This document shows positions 35,203-48,341 of a DNA stretch of 64,000 bases, one piece after another. Location of the stretch: positions 4,705,728 through 4,769,727 of the forward strand of contig OY979717.1 in assembly GCA_963855995.1 (NCBI GenBank). The letters are read 5' to 3'. The notes under the pieces are model-generated. The model was not told the origin of the DNA and did not search any database. It saw only the letters and a list, made by a program, of their open reading frames with translations. This DNA comes from Muricea muricata. Lineage: Eukaryota > Cnidaria > Anthozoa > Malacalcyonacea > Plexauridae. Every line of letters begins with the position of its first letter. Positions within the stretch are counted from its first letter, which is position 1. The translations under genes and the position numbers were made by a program.

Positions 35203-38200
35203 ATGGTTTTGTCATGGCTAAAGTTTATTCTTCTTATCACCACAACATATCAAGTAAACGCAGAAGGTATTGAATAATTGCAGCTAGCTCACCGTGACTG
35301 CCATGTATCTTAGCTTTCACAACACCGTATTTGCCTAGAAAATAAGGAGATAGCGTTGTCAGGTTTAGAAAACAAAACAACATTCTCTGACTACTGAAAT
35401 ATTTTATTGAACGAGCTTTCAACTACCCAACTGTTAGTCTTCGACGGGCTGAAGCCGAATGGATTACTTACATGCAAGATTGCAAGTGTGTGTTGAAATG
35501 CGAAACTTGATTTAGCAGGAAGTAATTCGTTATGTCTTGAAGTGTAGTTTGATGTGTGAAGTGTAGATAATGGTGATGAGAAAACTCGTCTAATAAAATA
35601 TTTAGTCAGAGAACGTTGTGTTTTAGATACTGGATTTGTCTTTCTGGGGCTGCATGATTGTACGAAGGGTGGATAGCGGTATCCATCGAATTTAGTGGGG
35701 TTTTCAGCTGCTGCAGAAATTCATAAAAAGCAAGGACGGCAGGGATATTCACCCCTGCAATAGCTAAAACCTATTTGTCCTTCTGTCTACATGATAACGA
35801 CGTTTTTAATGCAGTTTTAGGCAAAGCCAAAGGTTTGAAGATTCATCCTGAAGGTGGCTACTTTCAAAAAGACGAGAAAGTTACGTTGTCTTGCATTCCT
35901 ACGACTGGTCAGTCTGTGCCAGTATCATGGTACAAGAATAACTTGATTATTTCCCTGGATAATGATAATATAATCATTGGTAATAATGGATCATTGACCA
36001 TCATCAGTTTTCAACCACGTGATGAAGGTTACTACCAGTGTGAAGGATACCGAGGGCAATTTAGACAAAGCCCAGTGGTTGCTGTCATTCTTTTTGGTAA
36101 GATGCATTCTGTCTTGTAACAGGGGCCTGAAGAGGGGTCCTACTCGCATTTCCCAGTTCAAACTTTGACTAAATTTTAGTGCACAAGCCACATACTCCCA
36201 GCTCAAATCGTAATCGTATTCCCATTTTCTATATTGTTTTTTGGTTGTGAATGAATCGCAGGCCCAGTGTATGGAATCCACTCATTTTTCCAGCACAAAA
36301 TAACTCCCAGCTCTCATTTTACCTCTTCAGGAACCTCTACGTATGACCACGTTAACTATCACATGAAAATATAGGATTTTTAAGAAGTCTAGAGCATGAG
36401 AGGAATTACTAATTCTTATTTTCTTATTAAGAAAAGAAATACTTAAATCAAACAATTTTTTCTCCATTCTCTAGTTCCTGTGTACTTCGTTCAACACCCA
36501 GTTGACGCCATTGTTCGCCGCGGTTCAGTCGCAACGTTTTACTGTTTGGCTGACGGTAGCCCTAAGCCAGAATTATTATGGCAAAAAGGCGATACATATT
36601 ATACCCGAGGTGAGAGTCTTGGTAAAATTCAGGTCTTGGACGATGGTACACTGGAGATTGGTAATGTTCAACTGCGTGATGAAGGCGTGTACACATGCAT
36701 TGCTAGAAATAACATGAGCCAAGCTCTGATGGGTGATGCACATCTTACTATCATGTATCCACCAATCATTGTAAACATGAGCAAAAATACAACAGCAACA
36801 AGAGACACTAGGCTGACTTTACAGTGTGAAGTGCAAGGGTACCCAATGCCGACAGTAACCTGGATCACGGAAGATAATGTTAAAACTAAATATGCTGAAA
36901 TGATGACCCTGGATGGAACGCATTATCTGAATATCGCTAGAGTTCAAAATAGTCATCAAGGACAGTTTATCTGTGAGGCCAAAAATAAACTGGGCACCGC
37001 GAGGAAAGAATTGTTTTTGAATATTAAAGGTAGAAATATAGTAGCTAAGAGAATTAATATGAACTAGTCTAAAGGCCTATCTTCACAATATTTTGTGGTA
37101 TCCTACCCAAGGGTGTGTGATCAAATAAACAGGCATAAAAAGTCAGATTTCAAAGCTCTCCGTCAGGGAATCATCTCCATACGCCAGAATGACAATCGTA
37201 TTATTTGTTTGTAGTAAACGTCACACCCTGTTTTGTGTGGAATATTTATGAGATGTACGAGTTGTTCTTAATAGAATTCTTTCTGGTCGATATTTAGCGC
37301 GCGGCGGGCAATATTTCCCGTCACCTGAGGAAAATAACAAGATATATGAGCTGAGTGTAAACAAACAATGCGACAACTGCATCGCTTATATCGAAAGAAA
37401 ATTGGGCTAAAATATTGTAGGCAAACTATACCACTATGCACAAGTTGCAGTGAAAATCTGAATTAAACATATATATGAAATTTGAGTGTTAAAAAACACT
37501 GGGGAGCATTGTAAATGATTGAATTGATAGATGCGTGCGAATGAATGAAATCACTTACAATTTCAATGTTGTAAAATGACTTTAATAAAGAAGATGCTGA
37601 AAGCTTGTCAATTGATTTAAAATTAAGTACATGGTGATGATTAAAATGCATTCATAAACTAATCTAGAGATATCAATTCAAATTTTCCATGGTGCTTTTC
37701 TGCATGTTTTTTCTTCATTCATTAGATTACCTTGTCAAATGTTTTGATTTAAAAAATGTTATTTTAGGGCGTACCTGTCGTGACAGAGATGAATTCACAT
37801 GTAGTAACAATGGTGATGATGGACACTGTATCCCCAAAGTTTGGGTTTGTGATCTGGATAATGATTGCGCTGATAGTATTGATGAACTAAATTGTGGTGA
37901 GTCAGTGTGAAATCTATTTAACATTTTTACATACGAGCATACACAATATTCAGTTCACTCCCCAGTCTTTTAGTGACCGATTACAATTTCTACATTTTAC
38001 GTAACCATTGCGTACACTATGTGCAATGGGTTAGTTTTGGAGAGGGAGGAAAACCTGAATACGTTTTGTAAATTTTGCTGTTTAGTGGACATCAAGCCAT
38101 GTTCATCAATATACGACTTTGCGTGCACGAATGGTCGTTGTATTCCCTGGAGTTTGACGTGCGATGGTGATAATGATTGCGGAGATAATACTGATGAACA

Positions 38201-41200
38201 TCGTGATTCATGTAAGTTTTTTTTATCGTGGAAATTGCAAGAAAATTTATCAACAGCGATCCCCACTAGAACTAATATAATTTATTGTAGGATCATCCAA
38301 ATTTTAAATATTTTACTCTTTCTGACTTTTCGTCTACGTTTACGGCAGCCATTACGGCAGAATGTACATTAAATTTAATTAACGAAAGAACCCGCATCTA
38401 AAATCTGGTTGAGGAACATCCCTTGAACAGAACGACCCCCCCCCCCCCTACACCAGCTTTTGTTCTCGCTACCTTCGTTGTCATTGTTGCTCTTATTTTT
38501 ATCTGTGATTCTTTGTCCATTCTATAAAAAGTATCTCAACCACATGTACAATTTTTATTCAAGGTTTTCACAAATGTAACAGTTCCATATTCTTTACATG
38601 TCGAAATTGGAAATGCATCCCGAAGTTATGGCGCTGTGACAATCATGATGACTGTGGAGATGGTAGTGATGAAATGGGATGTGGTGAGTTGAGCTCCTCG
38701 ACGTTTTTCATAGAACTTTAACATTCTTCTAGTATTTTAATACTTAGCCTCCTAACTTTTAAACATATTTATTATATGAAGTACAATGCTTTATATGGAT
38801 TTCGGGCACTGATAAAACTGATAATCTCACATGTGAGATTATTTATGATAATTTAATTTCACATGTGAAAATTATCGCTTTTCAAACATCGCAATCATCA
38901 ATCATAGCGTCTGGACATTTTATATTGGTGGAAAACCTGTAGTTTATATAATAGACAGAAAAATACGTGGGTACTTGGAAATACCAGATTTATTTCTCGT
39001 GTTGAACCTGATATTTCTCACTCGTGAGATATCATGTTCAACACTCGAAAGAAATCTGGTATTTCCGCGCACGCATGTATTATTCTCTATATATTAACAA
39101 GTGTACTGCTCATGAGACGTAAGAACCTCGTTGTTGTTTTGATGTTTCAGTAAAAATGTGTGTTTAGTTCAGAACTTCGCCAACCTCATGGACAGGCGGA
39201 ATGACTATTTAAAGAGCTCGGTTGATTGGGCGAAAAAGAAGGTTAAACCATAGACAATCAAAAGAATGGTTGGAAACGCAAGCTAAAGCGTCAATGTTGC
39301 TGACGCGACATCCGTGATACGGCCTGATATGCTATAACCCTGTAATTTCACTTTAAATATACCTCAGGACTTTCTATTTACATATTTTAGACAAGAACGG
39401 CAATGTCTATGGAACTATCGACTTTTAAAATTTTTTATGGATATAACACAGCTAAAACCCAACCCAGAATGTTTGCATTCTTTTTGACTACAGAAATGTC
39501 GCCATTGTTGTTGTTGAAAAAGGTTTACGGAAACATTAAATGGTGATTTTCCGCCTTGTTTATCCCTCTCAAAAGTTTTAAAAGTCGATAGTTCCATTCA
39601 CATTTCTGTTCTTGTTTAAAATATGTAAATACGAAGTCCTGAAATGTATTTAAAGTGAATTTACAGGGTTCCAAAGTAAACCGTATCACGGATGCCGCGT
39701 AAACTTTAGCTTGCGTTTCCAGTCCATTCCTTAGATTGTCTATGGTTAAACACAACTAACTACAAACCCTAGTATATAAGCGTGTGCCAAATACACTCCA
39801 TTTTCCGACTTTAACTACGGGAAAATTTCAGTATTTTAATAAAATTCAAAAGAACAGTAACTTTGAACATCATCTTTTTTTCATCTAACGTTGCGACTAG
39901 CTAAATATCAAAATGTTCTTCGGAGTTATAGTTGTTTTAAATTTTCTGACTTTGTCATTGTCATTCATGAGTTACAGCTAGGTATATAGTGTTGAAAAGC
40001 AAAAATATTTTATTTAATGTACCTGTCTCATACTCAGTTGCGGTCGCTACTCCAGTTTTAAAGCTCAAACCCTTAATTGGACGTTTTCTAAAGGCCAGGG
40101 GGTCGCTTGTATAAAGCTCTTAATCACTTTTTGATCACTATTTTGTAGTTAAATACTGATTAAGTACAAAATACCACTAATCATAGTTAACATATTAATC
40201 ACTTTTTTATACAACCGGTCCCAGGAAAGGAGGAGGTTGAATCGTATGTACCTCGGATCCCCGGTAACTGAGCAAGAACTAAAATCCAATCATTTTAGTG
40301 TCGAAGCTAATCAATGGAACTTATCTAATTTTGTGTAGATAGTGGAGCGTTTTGTCTAGCAGATGAATTTCAGTGCGAGGAAAGTAAGAAATGTATCAAG
40401 AAAGCTTGGGTGTGCGATAAAGATGATGACTGCTCAGATAAATCTGATGAAAGAAATTGCGGTAATGTCATCGTTGAAGTGCATTTAAACTCTTGGTTTT
40501 TTTTCAAAATATACATTCCTGGTGACATATATAGTCTCTTGTAAAAAGAACTATTTCATTTGCCACTAAATACGATTAATAATTGTAATTAGCAATTTGT
40601 AAATTGAGAATTGCAAGTTAACTATATGGATTGTTGAGTGGAGGGGAAGGATCTTTAAAAGTGATAGGAGCTTTAAGGTTCAAATTGGATGAAGAAAATA
40701 GAAAGGATGCCTCGTTATCTCTAAGGAAAAGCCTCAAAGGTTGTTCGCATTATTCGTTCCATGTCTCATGAGTGGTCCTCTCTAATGCGCTGTCCCAACA
40801 AACAATCCATGCATGCTTTGTGATGTTGACTGGGAGAGCCATGAGTTTTCTAGTTTCCATCCTTTGTAAAATAGTAAGTAGTTCAGTGTTGAGCTGAACT
40901 GCAGACGAGGAAGCTCGATCTGATTCGGGTAATGGTTTGTTAAAGAATGAGGGCGCATCTGGAAAAATGTAAATCTTATTTGATAGTATATTTATCGCAA
41001 AGTACGACCATAACGGAATGAAGAGATTGCCTCAATTTCCTTGTTTGAAAAAATCTGTCTGAATCTGTCTGCATGAACGACGACTGAGCCGATAATTATG
41101 TGATCTGATAGAGCTTATTCATAGATGATATTCTCTATTAATAGTGTCTGGTTACAAAACTACAAACTTACAGGTACAATTTATTATTACATCGGGGTAC

Positions 41201-44200
41201 TTAAATAATTTCCTTTTACAATCTGCTGTCATTTCAGAATACGCTGCATGTGGTGCTGATAGTTCCACGTTTCCTTGTGATGATGGCGAATGCATTCCGT
41301 TGCCATGGAAATGTGATGGAGAATTCGATTGCCGCGATAGATCAGATGAGATTGAGTGCAGAGCGAAACCTTCAGCTGAAGATCAAGTGTCAACTAAATG
41401 TAGGAAGAACGACCACCTGTGTGATGGTGTTTGGTGTATACATAGTACGTGGTTATGTGACGGAGAGAGGGATTGTAGAGATGGATCCGACGAAAGAAAT
41501 TGCGGTATGATATAAATAGAGCTTCAAGCCAATTTCCACTTGGAGAATTTGTTCGCGCCAACAGAAAAAAGTATGAACTACTTTTCCTACTTGTTCGCGG
41601 CGAATATTATCGTGAACCAATTTTACCCAATCACGTAACCGAATTCTTGTTTTCGCTTCTCGTCTTGCGAAGAGGTGGGATAATTAGCCTACGTGAACGT
41701 GACCGTGTTTGGATGATTAATCCTCGTGAAGGTGGTCAAATGAGCATATGTGACGGTAGTCAGATGTGCCCATCTGATGGTGGTCAGATGCGATGGTGGC
41801 CGGATGCCTCTAGAAACTTTGTATCCATCTATGCTTGTATTATACTAAAGTATAAACTGCAACAAAGGAATCTAGTTTCTTCTGAGTTTTAAATGAAGTT
41901 GCAAATTGCGTATTGGAATTTTTACAAAATGTTTAGTTTTACTCGACGTTTTCCGACGTTGTGCGTATTTTAATTGTTGCACATGTAAACCCTATATAAA
42001 TAGTCAAAATAGTGTAAACAGTTAAATAGACGAAGATTTCTCTCTGAATCTTAACTAGGTAACTCTCCGCACATTTTACGCTCACGATGTCGTCAAGATC
42101 AACACGAATGCGATAACAAATGCATTCCAGGAAATAAAATTTGTGATGGAATTAATGATTGTTCCGATTTATCGGATGAAGACACATGCCAAGGTAATTA
42201 AAGTTCTGGCTGAATAGCAGCTTAGTAAGCTTACTGTACAGAATATTTGAAACATTCATTTGCTCAATTGAAATTATTTCACACAATCTTAACGAGAAAA
42301 TAGAAGAAGTTGTTCATTCTCCTCAGAAACCGGAGAAAGTTCTGCTTTACAGCGGAGGAAGTTCTGCTAACTCAGTCACGGGACTCAACAGTATATTGAT
42401 GGTAGAATTTTAAAAGAAAATCTAGTTTAGAAGTGGTTCAAATTTGGATTATTATAACATACAGTGTATTCTGCGACCTTTCATTACAATTCGTTTTCCT
42501 TCTTGGTTTTATAGAGTACATCTTGTATAGTTCACAAAACAGCATAAACAAGTTAGATCTACATGATTACGAATCCAGAGTTCTAATCAATGAATTGCCA
42601 AATGCTGTCGCCATCGATATTGATATTGAACAAGGAATGATATATTGGACTGATATAGCTCATGACAGCGTGCAACGCGCTAAGATTGGGACAAATAACA
42701 ACACGTTTGAAATTGTAATACAGTTTAACTTGGAAAGTCCTGAGGGAATAGCGATTGATTGGATTGGAAGAAAGGTATATTGGACAGATAGAACTCCAGG
42801 AAAAATTGAAGTCTCGGAACTGGACGGAAGAAATCGTGCCGTATTGGTCAATGAAAACATTAAAACACCAAGAGCCATTGCTGTTCATCCTCGATACAGG
42901 TATTTTTATACATATCCTCGATACAGGTATTTTTATATATTTTTTGATATGACAATCATTCTATCTACTGCTATATAAATGACATAGTATCAAGAGTACA
43001 GCTGACCAGTCTATTACTCACTGTGTTCTGTCCGCCATTGAGAAAGTCGTCAATCACATCAACGCAGAATTATTTCATTTTTTATATTTGTGATCTTAGT
43101 TCACAGATATTATAAGTAAAGGCTACAACTAAGTTTACTCATTAGGTTTACCTAAAAAAAGTTTAAATAGCTTTTAGATGTAGTGTTTAGCCTTTTTTGA
43201 AATTGTTAGTGTGGTCATGAAAGCATTACTATTATTTAGCTAACAATTGTTTATACTCCTTGACTTTGTATTAATGCAATGTTTCTCCATTTGTTAATTT
43301 TGACAAAATTATAACACATCAAAACGACTTTCACCGGCGGCCATTTTAAAAAAATACCAACTGGTAAATAATGCCTCGTTTTAACTGCTCAGGCAACCAA
43401 TCAAAATGCTTGAACTATTATTTACTAAAGAAATTACACTTAATTTATAACTTAATTTACAATTGTTAGTATCATATGATCAGAAACAACTGGTAGTGAT
43501 TATTGTGGCCTGAGGATCATGATTTATCTTTTAAGATTGCTTTTTTGGACCGAATGGGGAGCAAACGCAAAAATTGAACGATGCGGGATGGACGGTGACC
43601 CTGCAACACGCCAGGTTTTAGTGAATACGAATATCAACTGGCCAAATGGTTTGACCATTGATTACCAGACAGAGCGACTCTGGTGGGTGGATGCTAAAAC
43701 TATGAGGGCAAAAATTGAAAGCGCGAATTTCGATGGAACACGGAGAAGAGTAGAGATCGATGGTAAGAATGGCGAACTTGGCCATCCATTCTCTCTCGCT
43801 GTCTTTGGTCAAAGTATATTCTGGACTGACTGGAGACAGAAATTAATATATCGAGCGACAAAAGAAGATTCTAGTGGAAAGACAACAGTTGTTAAACGTG
43901 TAGAAAACTTGTTGCCAATGGACATAAAGGTTGTACATCCACATCAGCAAGTTAAAGGTATATAAAACTTCTTTGTATGTTTGCATGGTGCATAAACGTA
44001 AATTTATTGTCGCCAAGCTTTTTATTCGCAAGCTCGGATCTTCATCAGTGCTAATAATGCGAATAACTTAAGTAATAGTAAGAAATAATTTTTAATGAAT
44101 GCCACTAATTAATTTTAAATTAGTCGCATTATTAGCACTGATCGAGATCCGGGCTTTACGGACCGAAAGCTTTGCGACAACAGATCTATATGGTGTTTTA

Positions 44201-47044
44201 TAGCACTGTACGACCATATACTCGATACCTAATTATCCATAGACGTATTCTCAGGTGTGAACGGAAAAGTCGTTTTCAATCTAGAAAAGTGAAAAAAAAA
44301 CGTCTAGAAAAGACGTTTCAATCTAGAATTGTCACATGAAGAGAATCATTGTAGATCAGTAGATCTGCTAATGATAAAATTGCTCTTTTGCAGATTTAAA
44401 TCCTTGTGGTTTAAACAATGGCCAGTGTAGTCACCTGTGTCTGTTGTCTGCAAACCACGAGCAAAAATATTCATGTTTTTGCCCGATTGGTATGAAGTTA
44501 TGGAAGGACAAAAGAACTTGTACAATAGAAGGTATGCTGCAATGCGTGGAGGGGGGGGGGGTTATAGGCTCAATCATCCAATTACTTGTTCGTATTTCGG
44601 ATCAATCACGGTTTTTTGCCGGATTTGTGGATTGCGGATTATAACAGATATGCGGATTTAGCAGCTAATTTTCTTTGTTGTTTTTTACGGATTGCGGATT
44701 TTGTTTGATAGGGCAGACAGGGACACCTTGTTGAAGCATGGAAATTGTGGGTATTTTAGGATCTTCACGGATCGGAATTTTAGACCAAATATTTTCGGAT
44801 TTGAGGATTTAGTAAACATTATAATCACCTGCCCCCCCCTCCCCATGTCTTTAAAAAACGAAGCCCATGTATTTGTTTCAAAACATTGGAGCAATTTTGG
44901 AACAAATTGACAGCGGCTCCATTTATGTGGTTCCATTAATGGCAAACGTTCCAAAATTAATGAGAATAAGAGGTAGTAGAGCAGAATAAGAGCAAAACTT
45001 TGTTTTTGAAACTTTATAGAATTCATTGTTATTTCAATGTTAGGCCTTAAATAAAGATGGTAAACACTACAGAAAAAAATAATTGCAAAAAATACTTAAA
45101 TAGCTAAGATATAGTTTAAAATTTACGGTGGACAGTCAAAGTAACCAGATCCTGCACTAACTGTAAAGTTTTCTCATTCATTAAACTGTAAGTTTTCTCT
45201 TTGCAGACAGCCCTCCATACATTCTGTTCGCCAACAGCGCTGGAATATTCTACGCCGATGTGAATTTGAGACACATCAGTCCAGTTTTAGCGGGAATTGA
45301 TGGAGGTGCTGCATCTATTGATGTTGATCTCAAAATGAAATATCTGTACTGGTCTAATGTGGTTAATGATACCATAGAACGTGTTTCATTGAGTCATATT
45401 GGTGCTGTTGAGACGGTCATTAAAGATCATTTGGAGTTAGTTGATGGGATAGCTTACGATTGGATTAATCGGAAGTTATATTGGACTGATGGTAGAAGAA
45501 GAGTGATTGAAGTAGCTGATCCTGAAGAACGAAACTCAAGATTGACTTTGGTTGATGAAGGTCTTAACAAGCCTAGAGCGATCGTTTTACACCCTAAAAC
45601 AAAGTAAGAGTTTTATGTGTGTTTCGAAATGTCACATGCTCAAATGAACCTGACCGCGTAGCTCAATTTTTTCATTCCTTGGTCATGGGTTCGATTTCCA
45701 CCGTGGTCAGGCATATTTTTCGGCCAACTCGATGTTGATATAAACTCAAAGTAACATCTCAGACCACACACATTAAAGTTAGCGTACTTAACTGCGATTC
45801 ATTGCAAGGTTTTTTTAATGTATCTTTGGCGTCTTCTTTCTCTACTCCATGTTTCCTTGTTTCCCAAATTCTGTTCAATTTTTATCAAAAAGCATTGGAT
45901 TTTTATTTCATAATACGTGTCTGAAAACAGTGAATTCGCAATAATGATAACGCGTCAAATATTGACTCATTGTTTTGAGACGTTTAACAAACGAGTGTTG
46001 ATTTATAATTATTTTATTCCTACAGGTATATGTACTGGACTGACTGGGGTGTGGATGCTAAGATTGAAAGATGCGGCATGAATGGTGATTTAACAACACG
46101 AGAAACGGTCGTGAATGGAATGTTTGGTTTTCCAAATGGACTGGCAATTGATTATAAAGAAGAGAAATTATGGTGGGCAGACGCGATGTTGGATAAGATT
46201 GAAACATCAAATTTGGACGGTTCATTAAGAAGAATTGTAGTGACAGAAGAGTCAATTCATCCATTTGGCTTGATTGTTTACAACAGTTCAATAATATGGA
46301 CAGATTGGGTCGATAACATGATCTTTAAAGCTGATAAATTGACTGGGAAGATATATTTCTCCAAAGACGTTGGGTCGTTTCGACCAACTGGAGTCAGAGT
46401 AGTACATGAACAGATGTACCCTAGAGGTAAGAGAGTTAGGAATATAGATACCTAATTGTTTAATTTACTTTAGTTTTGTACTTGTGCTTATGTTTCGTCA
46501 CGGTTTACTGATAGATTTATCCTATATTGCTGTTTGCGGATTTATAACAAAACTAAACGTTGTCCAGGATAGCGATTGATCAATTTTTGTCTGGGACCGG
46601 TTGTACGATAGGTAGATATAGTTATCCACCGGATAGCGACTTTTTCAAGCATCCTGAAGTTGTTGATTTACTTTAATGGTCAAAGTCAGTGTTTAGCATT
46701 TTAAAGTTAAAGGGAGAACTTACAATTTTGGTTAAAGTTTATTTAGTTTTTATTGCATTTAAAAGCATTTTTAAGACAGGATAAAAAATCACTATCCAGT
46801 GGATAGCACTGTCCATCTTTCGTACAACCGACCCCTGGTGTTCTATACTCGATACTCGACGGCATTTAAATTTACTTTATTAATAACCCTTGTTATATTT
46901 TTTCCAGAAATTAATCCTTGCGGACGAAAGAAAAAAGGCTGCAGTCATCTATGTCTACTCAATCCAAAACCTCCATATTACAGCTGTCACTGCCCCAATG
47001 GAATGTTTCTTCTAACAAATAAAAAATCATGTCGATTGGTGTGA
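35203..47044 (+). CDS. secreted Ig–LDLa–YWTD/EGF (LRP-like) protein
   Basis: 15 exons: 35203–35266, 35821–36096, 36475–37029, 37768–37896, 38086–38211, 38564–38683, 40339–40461, 41238–41504, 42059–42193, 42515–42899, 43536–43957, 44394–44531, 45207–45603, 46026–46426, 46908–47044 (3675 nt, 1224 residues). Order: signal peptide; Ig (exon 2); two Ig (exon 3), each with C…W…DEGxYxC-like cores; seven LDLa modules (one each in exons 4–7 and 9, two in exon 8) with the Ca-binding C-D-x4-C-x-D-x-S-D-E pattern; a YWTD propeller (exons 10–11: IYWTDI, VYWTDR, LFWTEW, LWWVDA, IFWTDW); EGF (exon 12); a second propeller (exons 13–14: LYWSNV, LYWTDG, MYWTDW, LWWADA, IIWTDW); EGF (exon 15); TGA. Module-bounding introns are mostly phase 1. 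The propellers resemble LRP4/5/6, but there is no transmembrane segment and only two propellers. Extracellular ligand binding is inferred. Confidence 0.88.
38809..39070. repeat. foldback element(s) in LRP-like intron 6
   Basis: ATAATCTCACATGTGAGATTAT is a perfect 22-bp palindrome at about 38822–38843, followed by a long hairpin AAATACCAGATTTATTTCTC … GAAAGAAATCTGGTATTT (38978–39064) with centre CTCACTCGTGAG. Typical foldback MITE structure. Confidence 0.65.
39240..39752. mobile_element. ~510-bp element with long inverted arms
   Basis: The left arm GGTTAAACCATAGACAATC, continuing TGGAAACGCAAGCTAAAG and CATCCGTGATACGG, is matched in reverse by the right arm ending GATTGTCTATGGTTAAACA at about 39750. 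The arms are >200 bp. No protein is encoded (frames 39415–39597 and 39525–39755 are incidental). It sits in LRP-like intron 6. Confidence 0.7.
40095..40224. repeat. GGGCCGGTTGTAT-family MITE, copy 2
   Basis: CCAGGGGGTCGCTTGTATAAAG … CTTTTTTATACAACCGGTCC, with an inner AATCACTTTTTGATCACTA segment shared with copy 4 at 56205. Lies in LRP-like intron 6. Confidence 0.7.
42886..42940 (+). repeat. 27-bp tandem duplication of an exon end and its splice donor
   Basis: ATCCTCGATACAGGTATTTTTATA occurs twice in tandem. Each copy ends an exon-like CGATACAG before GTATTT, so donors exist after 42899 and after 42926. The 27-base difference keeps the frame. The first donor gives the canonical propeller sequence across the junction (HPRYR then LLFWTEW). 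Confidence 0.85.
43250..43445 (-). repeat. dispersed repeat, second copy
   Basis: Reverse complement of 22123–22330 (shared AACGACTTTCACCGGCGGC-like, TAAATAATGCCTCG and CAACCAATCAAAATGCTTGA blocks). Located in LRP-like intron 10. Confidence 0.65.
44007..44182. repeat. foldback element in LRP-like intron 11
   Basis: TTGTCGCCAAGCTTTTTATT…CAGTGCTAATAATGCGA is matched in reverse by TCGCATTATTAGCACTGA…GAAAGCTTTGCGACAA. The arms are ~55 bp each. Confidence 0.65.
45645..45706 (+). other. short tRNA-like sequence
   Basis: TGACCGCGTAGCTCAA … GGGTTCGATTTCCACCGTGGTCA has box A-like and box B-like parts and a near-pairing acceptor stem, but is only ~59 bases, too short for a full cloverleaf. It is a tRNA pseudogene or SINE scrap in LRP-like intron 13. 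Confidence 0.35.
46591..46837. repeat. GGGCCGGTTGTAT-family MITE, copy 3
   Basis: CTGGGACCGGTTGTACGATAG … CTTTCGTACAACCGACCCCTGG, with inner TATCCACCGGATAGCGA / ATCCAGTGGATAGCAC arms. Lies in LRP-like intron 14, ending ~70 bp before the last exon. Confidence 0.7.
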
Positions 47045-48341
47045 TTCTTAGGTTAAATATTTAAGCATAATTATACCTTGGTTTATCTTTTTGCGTCTCA
47101 CACAGCCAAGAAACACTGCTCAAGAGCAAAGTTAATATTAGCTAGATTATATATGTAACAACTATATATTTAAATAGACGTCCACGTTAATATATGCTCA
47201 GCCTATAAAATGTAAAGATTTAAATTTTTATGTAGAATTCTACTGGAAAATATGAGCCCACGTACTGGAAAAAAATGATCAGTGTGATAAAGGCTGTTTC
47301 CACTAAGTGGAATTTTGCGCGCGGAATGGAGTTTTTTTAGTGGGTTTTTTTTCTGAGAGCTCACAAACGAAGAAAAATTCGCTCTGCGCGGAAAATACCG
47401 TCTAGTTGAAAACAGCTTTAACAAGGTAACGAAACAACACGAGAAGGATTTCAGATATTGGAAGTTACAGGCTTGCCTCACTCGCTGATAACATTTTTAG
47501 GTTTTTCAACGCATTGAAATGTCTACATTGCTATTTGTAATGACATTACTATTCTCATGAATAGGATATAAAGGGATTACAAAAATTATAGATATGCATA
47601 CGGCCAAAAGTGGAATATATGTAAATTCAACATACAGAGATTTTTTCCCACAGTAGCTTTATTAACCATGAATAATTTGTTCATGTTTTGTATAGCGATA
47701 ATATTATACTAAAAGCAAAAATTGTTCTTATATATTTAATTTACTAGAAATAATTACTTTCATGATACTGTCGTAACAAAAAATTCTTAAGTGAGGAACA
47801 AAAATTATCGCCCCGTTTGTATCAAGGATAATTCTAAGCTGAAATGAATGAGCCGTACTGAATGTGTCCGAGCAAAAGGTGAGCGATTGCATTTTTAATA
47901 CAACAGGAACATTCATGTTAAGTTAACATTAAGAAAGCCAAAACTTCAAATTTCAGAAATATATTTCCATTCAAAAAGGTTGCCATATATATAGTGCGAC
48001 ATTCGGTTCACGTACCAAAGAACTACAAATGAGAAAATTTGAAGAACTGTAATTAGTTGGTTCTAATTTTATTATACCAACGTGCTATAAAATCATTTAA
48101 ACTGTTAAACAGATTACTACGTTAAAGAAAAGAATTCTCTATTGTATGAACAATATTGTCGTTTACTGCATGTTTTTAAACGTTTGATCAATAAAAGCTA
48201 ATTGTACTCATTTTCATTTTTTTTTCATTCGTCGAGTGCAATGCACGCACATGATAATACGAACTGTCTAGAGACTACAAAAACTAAAATAAATCATGAA
48301 AACTAACTAAATAGTACCATATCCAGGCGATAATAGTCTTT
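47045..48341. other. convergent intergenic interval
   Basis: Separates the 3' ends of the LRP-like gene (+) and the ABCG gene (−). Plus-strand AATAAA at 48190–48195 and minus-strand AATAAA (plus TTTATT at about 47658) are candidate poly(A) signals. They would make the two 3' UTRs overlap, but neither is certain. No further YWTD, LDLa or membrane exon is seen here. Confidence 0.4.

Noticed and set aside
40900-41160. Possible extra LDLa exon upstream of exon 8
   Set aside because: The in-frame extension lacks the Cys/Asp pattern, and the acceptor at 41237 gives the correct phase.
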